A stretch of DNA of 64,000 nucleotides from an uncultured bacterium (GTDB taxonomy: Bacteria; Planctomycetota; UBA8108; UBA1146), in NCBI GenBank assembly GCA_913056395.1, contig CAJXMG010000013.1:1-64000 (forward strand), given 5' to 3'. A program made the translations under genes and the position numbers. Under the pieces are notes generated by a model that did no database searches, was not told the origin of the DNA, and saw nothing but the letters and a program-made list of their open reading frames with translations. Shown one piece after another: positions 53,601 through 61,368 of this stretch; position 1 is the stretch's first letter, and the number at the start of each line of letters is the position of its first letter.

Positions 53601-54124
53601 ATGGCGAAGCAGGCCTGCTGTTGATCAAGGGCCCCAGCGTCATGCAGGGCTATCTGGGACGAGATGATCTGACCGCGGAAGCCTTCGATGGAGAGTGGTA
53701 CAAAACCGGCGATATCGCCAAGGTGGACAATGACGGATTCCTCGTCATCACCGATCGTCTCTCCCGTTTCTCCAAACTGGGTGGTGAAATGGTCCCCCAT
53801 GTTTTGATTGAAGAAGCCATCCAGGAAGTAATCGACGAGGCGATCCCCGATGGAGAAGAAGCGGGAGGCGAGGCGATGGTCGCAGTGACTGCAGTCCCCG
53901 ACGAATCCAAAGGTGAGAAACTGGTGGTCGTTCATGGTGAGCTGCCCATCGATCCGCCGCAGATTCTCGACAGTCTGCGAAATCGGGGCGACCTGCCCAA
54001 CCTGTGGTTACCCCGCAAGGAGGCCTTTGTCCCCGTAGATGAGGTTCCCCGCCTCGGCTCCGGAAAACTGGATCTGAAAGCGGTGCGCAATCTGGCTCTC
54101 GATCACTTTGGAATCGGAGATTGA
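50660..54124 (+). CDS. aas: Aas-like fusion: MFS flippase, PlsC acyltransferase, acyl-ACP/CoA ligase
   Basis: 1154 residues. Residues ~1-405 are a 12-helix LplT-like MFS carrier (FLGAFNDNIFKQFILL at the start). Residues ~420-610 are a PlsC acyltransferase with NHLSYAD (HX4D) and FAEGGISR. Residues ~640-1150 are an AMP-binding ligase: FSSGSTGTPKGVRLSH, GYGCTELSPV, YKTGDIAKVDNDGFLVITDRLSRF-type motifs (positions ~1015-1035) and a C-terminal lid. Together these take up lysophospholipids, activate fatty acids and re-acylate them at the inner membrane. The same three-part order is common outside enterobacteria. It is followed by a MazG-like gene and two LPS-permease genes in the same direction. 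Confidence 0.92.
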   Translation: MFRNRSFLALTGTQFLGAFNDNIFKQFILLIALQMNLEHLPLDPQAMAMGVFAFPFVLFACLGGSIADRFPKRRVIFMVKVTEILVMVLGMGAFFLAQIDPDLAILAMMAVLFLMGTQSAFFGPSKFGIIPEMVKESNLTRANAIISMTTNIAIILGTTFAGTMFLHLNPEGDLSQGDPNWHSGVVFISIAIIGWLMARKITAGDKPVAPERRMEWNPIHELRHLAKDKPLLGAVISAGWFFLIGALSLAALNVCGKEVLMLQDGGSRLFFFVAGGIGIGSLLASRLSGDKVEIGIVPVGGALMTLGFGLTTIVEETLFGYGMTLSLAGIGGGMFLVPLQAYIQERSRGAEKGKIQGANEFVTFAFIFLSALVWEFFVNKNMLGLSPEGSLLAIAALALTGTLGVFFTVPHIAVRFPVWVLVHTLYRIRIIGMENIPRRGGALLVVNHLSYADPFLVGASVPRFVHFLMHRQFKDMGLIGWASHLMRAIPVSSEDGPRAIIKSLEDAAERARKGHIVCIFAEGGISRTGNLLPFSKGLEKIARKADVPIVPMYLDRVWGSIFSFRGKKFFFKRPLRLPYPVTVTIGEPMPSTSTSREVRSRVEELSALALDSRKQKGITLATRFLTVARKSSSRTAVIEKDRSLSFRKFLILVLLLRRKLRKRLEGQQNIGVLLPSGVGGAAINIALTVMGKTVSNLNFTAGTASLKSACEQLELKTIISAKLFTSKIDMDISEFAPDVEVIDLPSLLTREVSGMDKVMALLTALLPSPFLRALPDVPQDPDQDVSIMFSSGSTGTPKGVRLSHHNILSNVRSVSQIFDVDHKDRVVGSLPFFHVFGYTITLWFPLGNAIGAIYHSNPMDTDVIAELTRDHKGTIFLSTPTFYRTYLRKFQPEDFQSVRIAGAGAEKLKASLAEAWEERFGSPLLEGYGCTELSPVVSVNLPDVDIPGFRQKTRKLGTIGLPIPGVVTRIVDPDSGEDLPHGEAGLLLIKGPSVMQGYLGRDDLTAEAFDGEWYKTGDIAKVDNDGFLVITDRLSRFSKLGGEMVPHVLIEEAIQEVIDEAIPDGEEAGGEAMVAVTAVPDESKGEKLVVVHGELPIDPPQILDSLRNRGDLPNLWLPRKEAFVPVDEVPRLGSGKLDLKAVRNLALDHFGIGD

Positions 54125-54180
54125 TGGGGTGGTCCTCACCCCGGGCAGACTTCATCATATTGCCTGAAGGAGGAGGACCG

Positions 54181-54522
54181 ATGACTCCCGAAGACGTCGA
54201 CGACATGGGTCTCAGGAGTTTCCAGAAGACCATCGAACAGATCTACTTCGACAAGGATTCCGACCGCGGTGTCGCAGGCTCGTTCCTGTGGCTCTCGGAA
54301 GAGATCGGTGAGTTGGCACGCTGTCTTAATTCTTCCACTCCCAATTCCCCGGAGGAACAGGCTGAGTTTGCCGATGTACTCGCATGGCTGGCAAGCATCG
54401 CCTCGTTGCGGGGGGTCGATCTGGCAACCTGCGTTCACAATAAGTATGGCGGTGGTTGCCCTCGCTGCTCGAAAACTCCCTGTAACTGCAATCACAGAGC
54501 AGAATACAACGCTGACTCATGA
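54181..54522 (+). CDS. MazG-like nucleotide pyrophosphohydrolase with Cys-rich tail
   Basis: 113 residues from the ATG at 54181, which follows GGAGGAGG; an upstream in-frame ATG overlapping the Aas-like stop is less well placed. SFLWLSEEIGELARCL and EEQAEFADVLAWLASIA give the MazG ExxE/ExxD metal-binding helices. The C-terminus has CPRCSKTPCNC, a probable zinc site seen in many small MazG-like proteins. It probably hydrolyses a (d)NTP. Its stop overlaps the next start in an ATGA junction. Confidence 0.85.
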   Translation: MTPEDVDDMGLRSFQKTIEQIYFDKDSDRGVAGSFLWLSEEIGELARCLNSSTPNSPEEQAEFADVLAWLASIASLRGVDLATCVHNKYGGGCPRCSKTPCNCNHRAEYNADS

Positions 54523-55748
54523 AGAAACTGGGAGTCCTCGATCGCTATCTGTTGAAAGATCTCGTTCTTACGACGCTGTTTTGCCAGTTGATCCTGTGTG
54601 TTCTGGTCAGCATCGTCTTCGCGATGAAAGCAGTCAGCTCCGGTTACTCACTCGGTATCGTCATACCCTGGCTGGGTGACAGTCTTCTTTACAGCATGTA
54701 CTTCACCACACCGATGTCGGTGATGGCGGGTTGCAGCCTCAGTTACGGCAAGTTTGTTGCTGATCGTGAGTTCACCGCTGCTGTCGCTTCCGGCATCAGT
54801 CCTTCACGCCTGTTTTTACCCATGACCATTCTCATCATTCCGATCCTGCTGTTGATGATGTTCACACAATCAACCCTGTTGCCGGAGCTTCAGCATCGAA
54901 AGCAGGACATCAGCCGTTTCTTCGTCAAACAACTGGAGAACATCGGTGACGGCAGAAAGGGTCAGATCCCCCTCGATGGAGAGGGCGGTGTGATCTACTG
55001 GGAAGAGATTCGCAACGGAACCGATCTCAAGGTGGTCTACATCGAGAAGCAGCTCAGCGTCAAGGGCGGTGCTGCTGTTCCAAGCAAGTCCAGCAAGGAC
55101 GACACTCCTCCCACCAAAATCAATGCCAAGCGTGCAAAACTGAGCGTCGATGATTCCGCAGGATTGATTCGACTGACCTTGCGGGATGTGAGCGTCGTTT
55201 TTCCTGTCAACAGTTCCGCCACTGGGCAGAGGGACTTCCTCGATTGGGACCACGAGAGCATCGAGTTCGATCAGTTCAATGTGGATTTCCCCATCAGTTC
55301 TCGCAATCGTCGCCTGAACGATTTGCCCACTGCAGAGTTGGCAGACCGACTCGTGGAACTCGAAGGTGAAATCGGCGAAATCGATCGTTCATTGGCAACG
55401 CTTGCCAGCGTCGAGGAGAAGAACAAAGAAGAATCCCGAAAAGCAGGTCTGATCCGGGCGATTCGTCGGGGGGAAACTGAAATCTGGCGCCGCCGGGCGA
55501 TGGCCCTGGCAGTTCTCACGTTTGCAATGATCGGCGCGCCGTTGGCTCTTTTGCTGCGGACCCCTCAAAAATTGGTACCGTTCTTCTTTTCGCTTCTGGC
55601 GATTCTCGGGGTCTTTTACCCCCTGACCTATGGTGGAGTTCAATTGAGTCGTGCCACCGGTGCACCCGCATGGATCACGGTTCTTTCCGGCAATTACATT
55701 CTGTTGGCGATGGCCGTCGGAATGATTCTCCGATTGAGGGCGCGATGA
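54519..55748 (+). CDS. LptF/LptG-family permease (first of two)
   Basis: 409 residues. N-terminal membrane helices begin YLLKDLVLTTLFCQLILCVLV; TSVMAGCSL- and FVADREFTAAVASGISPSRL-type segments (near residues 70-95) are the conserved cytoplasmic coupling motif of YjgP/YjgQ proteins. A large periplasmic beta domain (~130-260) and a helical insert (~265-310) precede the last three helices. With LptB (not in the window) the LptF/G pair extracts lipopolysaccharide from the inner membrane. The start overlaps the MazG-like stop and the stop overlaps the second permease, predicting co-production. Which of the two is LptF and which LptG is not decided. Confidence 0.88.
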   Translation: MKKLGVLDRYLLKDLVLTTLFCQLILCVLVSIVFAMKAVSSGYSLGIVIPWLGDSLLYSMYFTTPMSVMAGCSLSYGKFVADREFTAAVASGISPSRLFLPMTILIIPILLLMMFTQSTLLPELQHRKQDISRFFVKQLENIGDGRKGQIPLDGEGGVIYWEEIRNGTDLKVVYIEKQLSVKGGAAVPSKSSKDDTPPTKINAKRAKLSVDDSAGLIRLTLRDVSVVFPVNSSATGQRDFLDWDHESIEFDQFNVDFPISSRNRRLNDLPTAELADRLVELEGEIGEIDRSLATLASVEEKNKEESRKAGLIRAIRRGETEIWRRRAMALAVLTFAMIGAPLALLLRTPQKLVPFFFSLLAILGVFYPLTYGGVQLSRATGAPAWITVLSGNYILLAMAVGMILRLRAR

Positions 55749-56890
55749 AGATCTGGACAAGCCCACCCCTCAAATGGTTGCCATTGAAAACATTTGACCG
55801 GTATCTGATTCGTCAGTTCCTGATCTCCTGGTTCATTTGTTCCTTCGCCATTCTTTCCCTCTTTTGTGTCATCGATGGCGTGTCCAGACTGGATCGTTTC
55901 CTTCGACATGACCAGCCACTGCCCATCGTCATCTTCCGATACTTCTCGGGAATGATTCCCATCTATTTCACCCAATACCTTGGACCGATCCTGACCCTTT
56001 TCGCTGCAATGTTTACTGCCACACAAATCAACAAAGGCAGAGAACTAGTTCCCCTTCGTGCCGCAGGAATTCCACTGCCAAGAATCCTCGCCTCTTTCTT
56101 TCTGATGGCACTGTTGATGTCATCGATGATGATCCTGATTCAGGAGACGGTGGTTCCTTCACTGAAAGATGAAATCCGCCTTGCCGACTCCTACGGAAGA
56201 TCACGCAACAATATCCAGCCACAGATGGTCTCCGACAGTCTCAACAACCTCATCAGCGTGACCAGTTATCTTCCCCACGAAAAACGGGGACAAAAAGTGG
56301 AGGTCGCCAGTCGTCATGCTGTCTCAGGGAGTCTGAAAACATTGACGAGAGCCCGGGAGTTGATTTGGGAAACACCCGCTGCGGGCCAGCCTTATTGGCT
56401 GCTGAGAGAAGGAAAAAAAGAGCAGTTCTCTGAAAACGGACTCAAGGTGCCTTTTCCCCAGCCGGACGGCACCGTCAAGTTGAGTCTCGAATTCGATGAG
56501 CTTAAACTGGAAACGGATATGAGGCCTGTCGACCTGGAATCCAGTGACAACGAGATCGAATATCTTTCCTTCACCGAACTCAGGGATCAGTACAACCGGC
56601 GCCCTCACTTGACTCACCTCGAGGTCAAGCTTCACCGGCGCTTCGCATTCCCGTTGGCCAACTTCATTCTGCTGCTGCTCGGATTGCCCTTTGTAATGCG
56701 ATCGGAAAGTCAGTCCATCATTCTGGGGCTGTCGATGGCACTGGCATTGGGAACGGGCTATCTGATCTTCACAGAGATTTGTGCCCACCTCGGAAATGTC
56801 GGCGGATTGAATCCGATGTTATCCGCCTGGCTACCGGTGCTTTTCTTCGGAGCACTGGGACTGACTCTCTTCGATGGCATCGAAGACTAG
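55745..56890 (+). CDS. LptF/LptG-family permease (second of two)
   Basis: 381 residues from the ATG overlapping the previous stop (ATGA). It starts with a basic segment and FDRYLIRQFLISWFICSFAIL, has TQINKGRELVPLRAAGIPLPRIL as coupling motif, a periplasmic beta region (~160-290), and three C-terminal helices beginning FAFPLANFILLLLGLPF. Same family and role as the previous gene; together they form the heterodimeric membrane part of an LPS exporter, consistent with an outer-membrane-bearing organism. Its final bases overlap the convergent sigma-factor gene by four. Confidence 0.9.
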   Translation: MKIWTSPPLKWLPLKTFDRYLIRQFLISWFICSFAILSLFCVIDGVSRLDRFLRHDQPLPIVIFRYFSGMIPIYFTQYLGPILTLFAAMFTATQINKGRELVPLRAAGIPLPRILASFFLMALLMSSMMILIQETVVPSLKDEIRLADSYGRSRNNIQPQMVSDSLNNLISVTSYLPHEKRGQKVEVASRHAVSGSLKTLTRARELIWETPAAGQPYWLLREGKKEQFSENGLKVPFPQPDGTVKLSLEFDELKLETDMRPVDLESSDNEIEYLSFTELRDQYNRRPHLTHLEVKLHRRFAFPLANFILLLLGLPFVMRSESQSIILGLSMALALGTGYLIFTEICAHLGNVGGLNPMLSAWLPVLFFGALGLTLFDGIED

Positions 56891-57486
56891 CGATCGGTGA
56901 ACTGCTTCAGTTTTTCAATCGCCCGCTGATAGCGTTTCCGAACCAGTTCCTCAGAGATCCCCAGTCTTTCGGATACCTCTGCCGTCTCCAGCCCATCCAG
57001 CTTTAGCCACAGCACGCTCGAATAACTTTCATCCAGGCGTTCGACCAAACCGTGGAGCCACTCCGATTCTTCCCGCTCGATGATCAGGGCTTCGCCATCG
57101 TGGGCATCCGGGTCGAGGGGAACTGAGACGATGCCTCCGGGTATATTGGACTCTCCCTTGAACCGCTCATTCTTCTTGACCGCATCGAGAACGGTCCAAC
57201 GGGCATTCTTCAGAACCAGGTTCAGGAAGTCCTGCTGAGTCGCTTCCTCAGGCAGGGTCGTCAGGACCTTGAGCGCCCTGAGAAAGACATCCTGACACAT
57301 GTCTTCAATCTGGATTTTGCGCCGCAGGGACAGCCCGGATTGCTGACTCAAATACAGTTCCAACTTGGGCTGGATCTGTTCAAAGAGGGCGCTGCGGGAA
57401 TGGGAGTCCCCATGGATGGCCCTGTTCAGAATCGCAGAAAAATCATCTCGGCCGTGGATCGATGCATCGCTGGATTGTGAGTCCAC
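56887..57486 (-). CDS. ECF-type sigma factor (planctomycete-like)
   Basis: 199 residues. Region 2 contains RRKIQIEDMCQDVFLRALKVL and FLNLVLKNARWTVLDAVKK; region 4 contains LDESYSSVLWLKLDGLETAEVSERLGISEELVRKRYQRAIEKL (residues ~150-192), a helix-turn-helix. The sequence is well diverged from the other sigma factor in this window and no anti-sigma partner or kinase adjoins. The start is the ATG at 57484-57486. Regulon unknown. Confidence 0.88.
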   Translation of the reverse strand: MDSQSSDASIHGRDDFSAILNRAIHGDSHSRSALFEQIQPKLELYLSQQSGLSLRRKIQIEDMCQDVFLRALKVLTTLPEEATQQDFLNLVLKNARWTVLDAVKKNERFKGESNIPGGIVSVPLDPDAHDGEALIIEREESEWLHGLVERLDESYSSVLWLKLDGLETAEVSERLGISEELVRKRYQRAIEKLKQFTDR

Positions 57487-57881
57487 AGGGTCTCCGATTC
57501 TGGTGGTTTAAGTCAGCATGCTGGACCACACGATTTGGCCGAAAACCGTGAGATTCTGCGGGGATTGTAGCGATCAATCCGGTCCATTTCGACGAATATT
57601 GGAGTTTGGGGGCACCTTAGCGATTTCCAAAAAAAATCTGTCACGAATCGGCCCTGGCGATCGCTGATGAAGATAGCGGGAGATAATTCTCGTGCATTCC
57701 TCATTTAGAACCGGGTGGTAGCGCCCAGCGAACGAGGAAACAAACAGCGATTTGAGAGTCTGAGACCCGGGGGCTGGTAAATGGCCGTTCTACCGCTCCC
57801 GGTGTTCTCTTTTCAAGAACACCGACCCGGACCGACCCCACCTTTTATTGAACGCCTCAGTATTTGAGTGCTGCTGGCAGA
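57487..57881. other. Intergenic region between a sigma factor start and the gamma-enzyme stop
   Basis: 395 bases without a credible gene. It should contain the promoter of the minus-strand sigma factor. Visible structure is a 10-bp palindrome CAGCATGCTG at 57514-57523 and a 9-bp hairpin at 57800-57824. A 63-residue minus-strand frame (57513-57704) shows no coding character. Confidence 0.55.
57800..57824 (-). terminator. Hairpin behind the gamma-enzyme gene
   Basis: CGGTGTTCT (57800-57808) pairs with AGAACACCG (57816-57824), a perfect 9-bp stem with a 7-base loop, about 60 bases beyond the stop at 57882. There is no T-run, so I call it a possible terminator or 3' stabiliser. Confidence 0.4.
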
Positions 57882-59021
57882 TTAGCCGATCGCGTCGTCG
57901 AGATCCTGGAGGAGATCTTCCACGGATTCGATACCGACTGAAATCCGGATCAGACCATCCGAGAGTCCTTCAGCCCGACGGGTTTCGACGGGAATTGCTC
58001 CATGGGTCATTGAAGGTGGATGCTCGATGAGACTCTCCACCCCACCCAGACTCTCGGCGAGGGCGAACACTTTGGTACGAGAGACCATCTTCCGCGCTTC
58101 ATCTTCTGAAGCACCGGCCAACTCAAAGGAAATCATGCCGCCCGGTGCACGCATCTGGCGACTGGCAACTTCGAATCCAGAATGACTCTCAAGACCCGGA
58201 TAAAAGACCTGGCCGATTCGTGAATCAGCTTCGAGCCACGCAGCGATCTTTGCCGCATTTTCGCAATGACGCTCCATTCGCACCGCCAAAGTTTTCGTTC
58301 CACGCAGGGTCAGGAAACAATCGAGAGGACCGGGAACTCCCCCCACCGCATTCTGGATGAAGGCCAGTTTTTCGTGCAGGGCATCATCGGAAGTGATGAG
58401 TGCTCCACCGACCACATCCGAGTGTCCTCCCAGATACTTGGTCACAGAGTGGACGACGATGTCCGCCCCCAGTGCCAAAGGCTGCTGCAGGTAAGGAGTG
58501 GCAAAGGTGTTGTCGACCACCAGCAGCACGCCTTTCTCCCGGCAGATTTCCGAAACGGCAGCAATGTCGGTGATTCTCAACAGAGGATTGGTTGGAGTCT
58601 CCAGCCACACCATACGGGTCTTGTCGGTGATAGCATCGCGGACCTGATCAGGATCTCCCGTGTTGACGAAATCAAAACCGATCCCCATCGGCTGATACAC
58701 CTGGGTGAAAATCCGGTGTGTTCCACCGTAGAGATCGTTGCCTGCAACAACATGATCCTGCGGCTCCATCAATTTCAGAACCGCATCCGTCGCAGCCAGT
58801 CCACTGGCGAAACAGAGGCCATGGGTTCCCCCTTCGAGGGAAGCCAGATTGCCTTCAAGGGCGCTGCGCGTCGGGTTACCGGTGCGGGAATATTCATAAC
58901 CCTGATGCACTCCGGGAGCTTCCTGAACATACGTGGAAGTCAGGTATACCGGGGTCATGACCGCTCCGGTACTGGGGTCCGGGTGCTGCCCGGCGTGGAT
59001 GGCGCGTGTTTCGAATTTCAT
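57882..59021 (-). CDS. Cystathionine gamma-lyase/gamma-synthase family PLP enzyme
   Basis: 379 residues of the Cys/Met-metabolism PLP family. Motifs: ETRAIHAGQHPDPSTGAV, YEYSRTGNPTR, ASGLAATDAVLKL, VVDNTFATPYLQQPLALGAD and the Schiff-base Lys in HSVTKYLGGHSD; the C-terminal SLGGVESLIEHPPSMTHG is typical. It follows cystathionine beta-synthase by 2 bases, so cystathionine gamma-lyase (cystathionine to cysteine) in reverse transsulfuration is the best guess. Gamma-synthase cannot be excluded from sequence. Confidence 0.9.
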   Translation of the reverse strand: MKFETRAIHAGQHPDPSTGAVMTPVYLTSTYVQEAPGVHQGYEYSRTGNPTRSALEGNLASLEGGTHGLCFASGLAATDAVLKLMEPQDHVVAGNDLYGGTHRIFTQVYQPMGIGFDFVNTGDPDQVRDAITDKTRMVWLETPTNPLLRITDIAAVSEICREKGVLLVVDNTFATPYLQQPLALGADIVVHSVTKYLGGHSDVVGGALITSDDALHEKLAFIQNAVGGVPGPLDCFLTLRGTKTLAVRMERHCENAAKIAAWLEADSRIGQVFYPGLESHSGFEVASRQMRAPGGMISFELAGASEDEARKMVSRTKVFALAESLGGVESLIEHPPSMTHGAIPVETRRAEGLSDGLIRISVGIESVEDLLQDLDDAIG

Positions 59022-59023
59022 GA

Positions 59024-60400
59024 TCAGGACCTTCTTCCGCTCATCGAGTGGATCATGTCGTACTTGGTAATGATGCGGAATCCTTCAGGAGTATCGACCA
59101 GCACCGCTGCGGATGGCTTGCTCGCCAGTTGGGCAAAGATGGAATCGGCACTCGCCCCCTCACCGACGACGGGGAAAGGTTCTTCCATCACACTGCCGAC
59201 TTCGCAATCGAGGTGATCTCCTCCGGACAGCATCTTCTCCAAAACCAGTGACTCACGGACACTGCCCACCGGCTGACTCTCTTCGAAAACCGGAATCTGG
59301 CTGATCTCTCCCGACTGCATCTTTTCCACGGCCTCGCGCAGGGAATCCTTCGGCGAAAGGTGAATCAGCGGTTGCTGACGAGTCCCCCGCTTGTCGAGAA
59401 TTTCACCGGCAGTCAGGTGCAGGGAGGATTCCATCAATCCGTTGGTGCGCAGCCAGTCATCATCGTAGACCTTGCTCAGGTAGCGTTCTCCCGTATCGGG
59501 AATGATGACGACCATGATGTCGTCTGGACCCATTTGCTCAGCGGCCTTGATTGCGGTGCAAACCGCGGTGCCCGCAGAGGATCCGCTGAGGATTCCCTCT
59601 TCCCGAGCCAGTCGCTGGGCCATGGCAAACGCATCCACATCCGTGACCTGATGCACTTCATCGATCAGTGAGAAGTCGATGGTCCCGGGAATCATGTCTT
59701 CGCCGATTCCCTCGGTCTTGTAGCTGTAGGCTTCCCCGAGATTGCCGGTGTCGAAGTATTCCTTGTAGAGAGAACCGATGGGATCGCCGCCGATCACGCG
59801 AATATCCGGATTCTGCTCCTTCAGATACTTGGCGGTTCCACTGACGGTTCCTCCCGTACCCAGGCCTGCAACAAAATGGGTGATCTTGCCATCCGTGTCT
59901 TCCCAGATCTCGGGACCGGTAGCGACATAGTGGGCATGGGGATTCCACTTGTTGAAGTACTGATTCGGATTGAACGCCATCGGATCTTCTTCAGTGATCC
60001 GCTTCGCCACCGAATAGTAGGAACGGGGATCATCCGGTTCGACGGCGGTCGGGCAAATGATGACTTCCGCACCGAAGGCACGGAGCAACTTTGATTTCTC
60101 TTCTGCGACCTTGTCCGGCATGGTGAAGATGGCTTTGTAGCCACGGATGCAGGCGGTCAACGCAAGACCCAGACCCGTGTTTCCGGAGGTACATTCGACG
60201 ATGGTCCCCCCCGGCTTGAGCAACCCCTCCCGCTCAGCGGCGTCGATCATGTGGACACCGATGCGGTCCTTGATGCTTCCACCCGGGTTGAATGCCTCCA
60301 CCTTTGCCAGCATGGTGCCCTGGAATCCCCGGGAGATCCGGTTCATGCGCACCAGCGGAGTGTGGCCAATGGTATCGAGAATATGATCGTAAATTTTCAT
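59024..60400 (-). CDS. cbs: Cystathionine beta-synthase with CBS domain pair
   Basis: 458 residues from ATG 60400, placed after AGGA; an ATG at 60406 is equally possible, and the long upstream extension has no support. The PLP domain has HTPLVRMNRI, the Lys in NPGGSIKDRI, TSGNTGLGLAL, the phosphate loop GLGTGGTVSGTAKYL and EEGILSGSSAGTA. Residues ~330-458 are two CBS motifs (GTRQQPLIHLSPKDSLREAV, GEISQIPVFEESQPVGSV), as in the eukaryotic enzyme with its regulatory region. It condenses homocysteine (or O-acetylserine-like substrates) with serine to cystathionine. Together with the next gene it gives cysteine. Confidence 0.92.
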   Translation of the reverse strand: MKIYDHILDTIGHTPLVRMNRISRGFQGTMLAKVEAFNPGGSIKDRIGVHMIDAAEREGLLKPGGTIVECTSGNTGLGLALTACIRGYKAIFTMPDKVAEEKSKLLRAFGAEVIICPTAVEPDDPRSYYSVAKRITEEDPMAFNPNQYFNKWNPHAHYVATGPEIWEDTDGKITHFVAGLGTGGTVSGTAKYLKEQNPDIRVIGGDPIGSLYKEYFDTGNLGEAYSYKTEGIGEDMIPGTIDFSLIDEVHQVTDVDAFAMAQRLAREEGILSGSSAGTAVCTAIKAAEQMGPDDIMVVIIPDTGERYLSKVYDDDWLRTNGLMESSLHLTAGEILDKRGTRQQPLIHLSPKDSLREAVEKMQSGEISQIPVFEESQPVGSVRESLVLEKMLSGGDHLDCEVGSVMEEPFPVVGEGASADSIFAQLASKPSAAVLVDTPEGFRIITKYDMIHSMSGRRS

Positions 60401-60444
60401 GCTCATCCTGTTTCCGGTTCCCGGGGAGGCGGCCTGCTCTGACC

Positions 60445-60472
60445 GGGCAGATCTCACTGAGATTACCTGCCC
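60445..60472 (-). promoter_or_regulatory. Leader hairpin upstream of cbs
   Basis: GGGCAG-ATCTC (60445-60455) pairs with GAGAT (60459-60463) and CTGCCC (60467-60472), 11 base pairs with a 3-base bulge. It lies about 45 bases upstream of the cbs start in the 5' leader. Position suggests control of the cysteine operon; it does not match a riboswitch I can name. Confidence 0.35.
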
Positions 60473-60638
60473 ATGATAATGCTTGATCCCGGAATGAACA
60501 CGCCTACCGCCACCTTTCCGGGCAGGTTTTGGGACAGGATTCACCGGATCTGATTCGATCCGGCCCCTTGGCCCCCATGGGCCTTTGGGATAGTTTTCAG
60601 GAAGCCGCCGGGAGGGGCCCGGAAGCACAGTTGAAGCA

Positions 60639-61343
60639 GTGAAGGGAGATTCCGATTTGGGTGCCAAATCGACGACCCAAAATCCGGATCAGGAGGTCCT
60701 CGCCCAGGCCCTTCTGGATGATCTGCTCGACTTCCTTTCTCCGGGAGATCTGCTGTGCATTCCGACAGGGAGATCACCCCGGGATCTCTATCGCCTGATT
60801 CGGGAAGACTCTGGCAACGCCCCCCTCTGGAGCAGCCTTCGCTATCTCCAGCTGGACGAGTACCTGGACTGCTCAGGAACGATTCCTTCCTTCCGGGATG
60901 AACTGCGTCAGCAGATTTTCGACCCTCTGGGAGTTCCCCATGATCAGGTCTTCTCCATCGACCCTGCAGGCGATCCCCAGTCTCAGGCAAATCGTCTCGA
61001 CCAGATCTTTCGCGATACAGGCCCTCCCCGAGCCAGTGTTCTCGGCCTCGGCAACAATGGTCACATCGCCTTCAATGAACCGGGCAGTGATTTCAGCGGA
61101 TACACGGTGGTCGATCTGGCGGAGGAAACCATTAACACCAACTTTCCGGAACCGCGCCCGGATCAACTGCAGGCCTTGACCATCAGCCTCGATCAGATCC
61201 TCGAATCCGATTCGATTTTCCTGTTGGTTCCACAGGCTGAAAAATCAACCCTGCTCGATCGTTGTCTGGCTGGTCCTCGCAATCTCGATCTGCCGGCCAG
61301 CTGCCTCCATGATCACCCCCAACTCCACGTCTATCGTCACTGA
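60639..61343 (+). CDS. NagB-like glucosamine-6-phosphate deaminase/isomerase family protein
   Basis: 234 residues from a GTG at 60639; a TTG at 60657 with AAGGGAG nearer it is a serious alternative (six residues shorter). Family marks: PTGRSPRDLYRLI, LQLDEYLD with the catalytic Asp, SFRDELRQQIFDPLG, and GLGNNGHIAFNEPGSD with the catalytic His and Glu. The Asn before Gly-His replaces the Asp of E. coli NagB but is normal in the Bacillus-type NagB of similar length. It would convert glucosamine-6-phosphate to fructose-6-phosphate and ammonia; a 6-phosphogluconolactonase role is less likely. No nagA or transporter adjoins it. Confidence 0.8.
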   Translation: MKGDSDLGAKSTTQNPDQEVLAQALLDDLLDFLSPGDLLCIPTGRSPRDLYRLIREDSGNAPLWSSLRYLQLDEYLDCSGTIPSFRDELRQQIFDPLGVPHDQVFSIDPAGDPQSQANRLDQIFRDTGPPRASVLGLGNNGHIAFNEPGSDFSGYTVVDLAEETINTNFPEPRPDQLQALTISLDQILESDSIFLLVPQAEKSTLLDRCLAGPRNLDLPASCLHDHPQLHVYRH

Positions 61344-61368
61344 ATGACGATTGCGGAAAGGGATCTCC

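Noticed and set aside
58266-59216. 316-residue plus-strand frame
   Set aside because: Antisense to the PLP gamma-enzyme and cbs, both with intact catalytic motifs.
61058-61090. Loss of the catalytic Asp in the NagB-like protein
   Set aside because: Bacillus-type NagB enzymes also have Asn at this place, so it is not a sign of inactivity.
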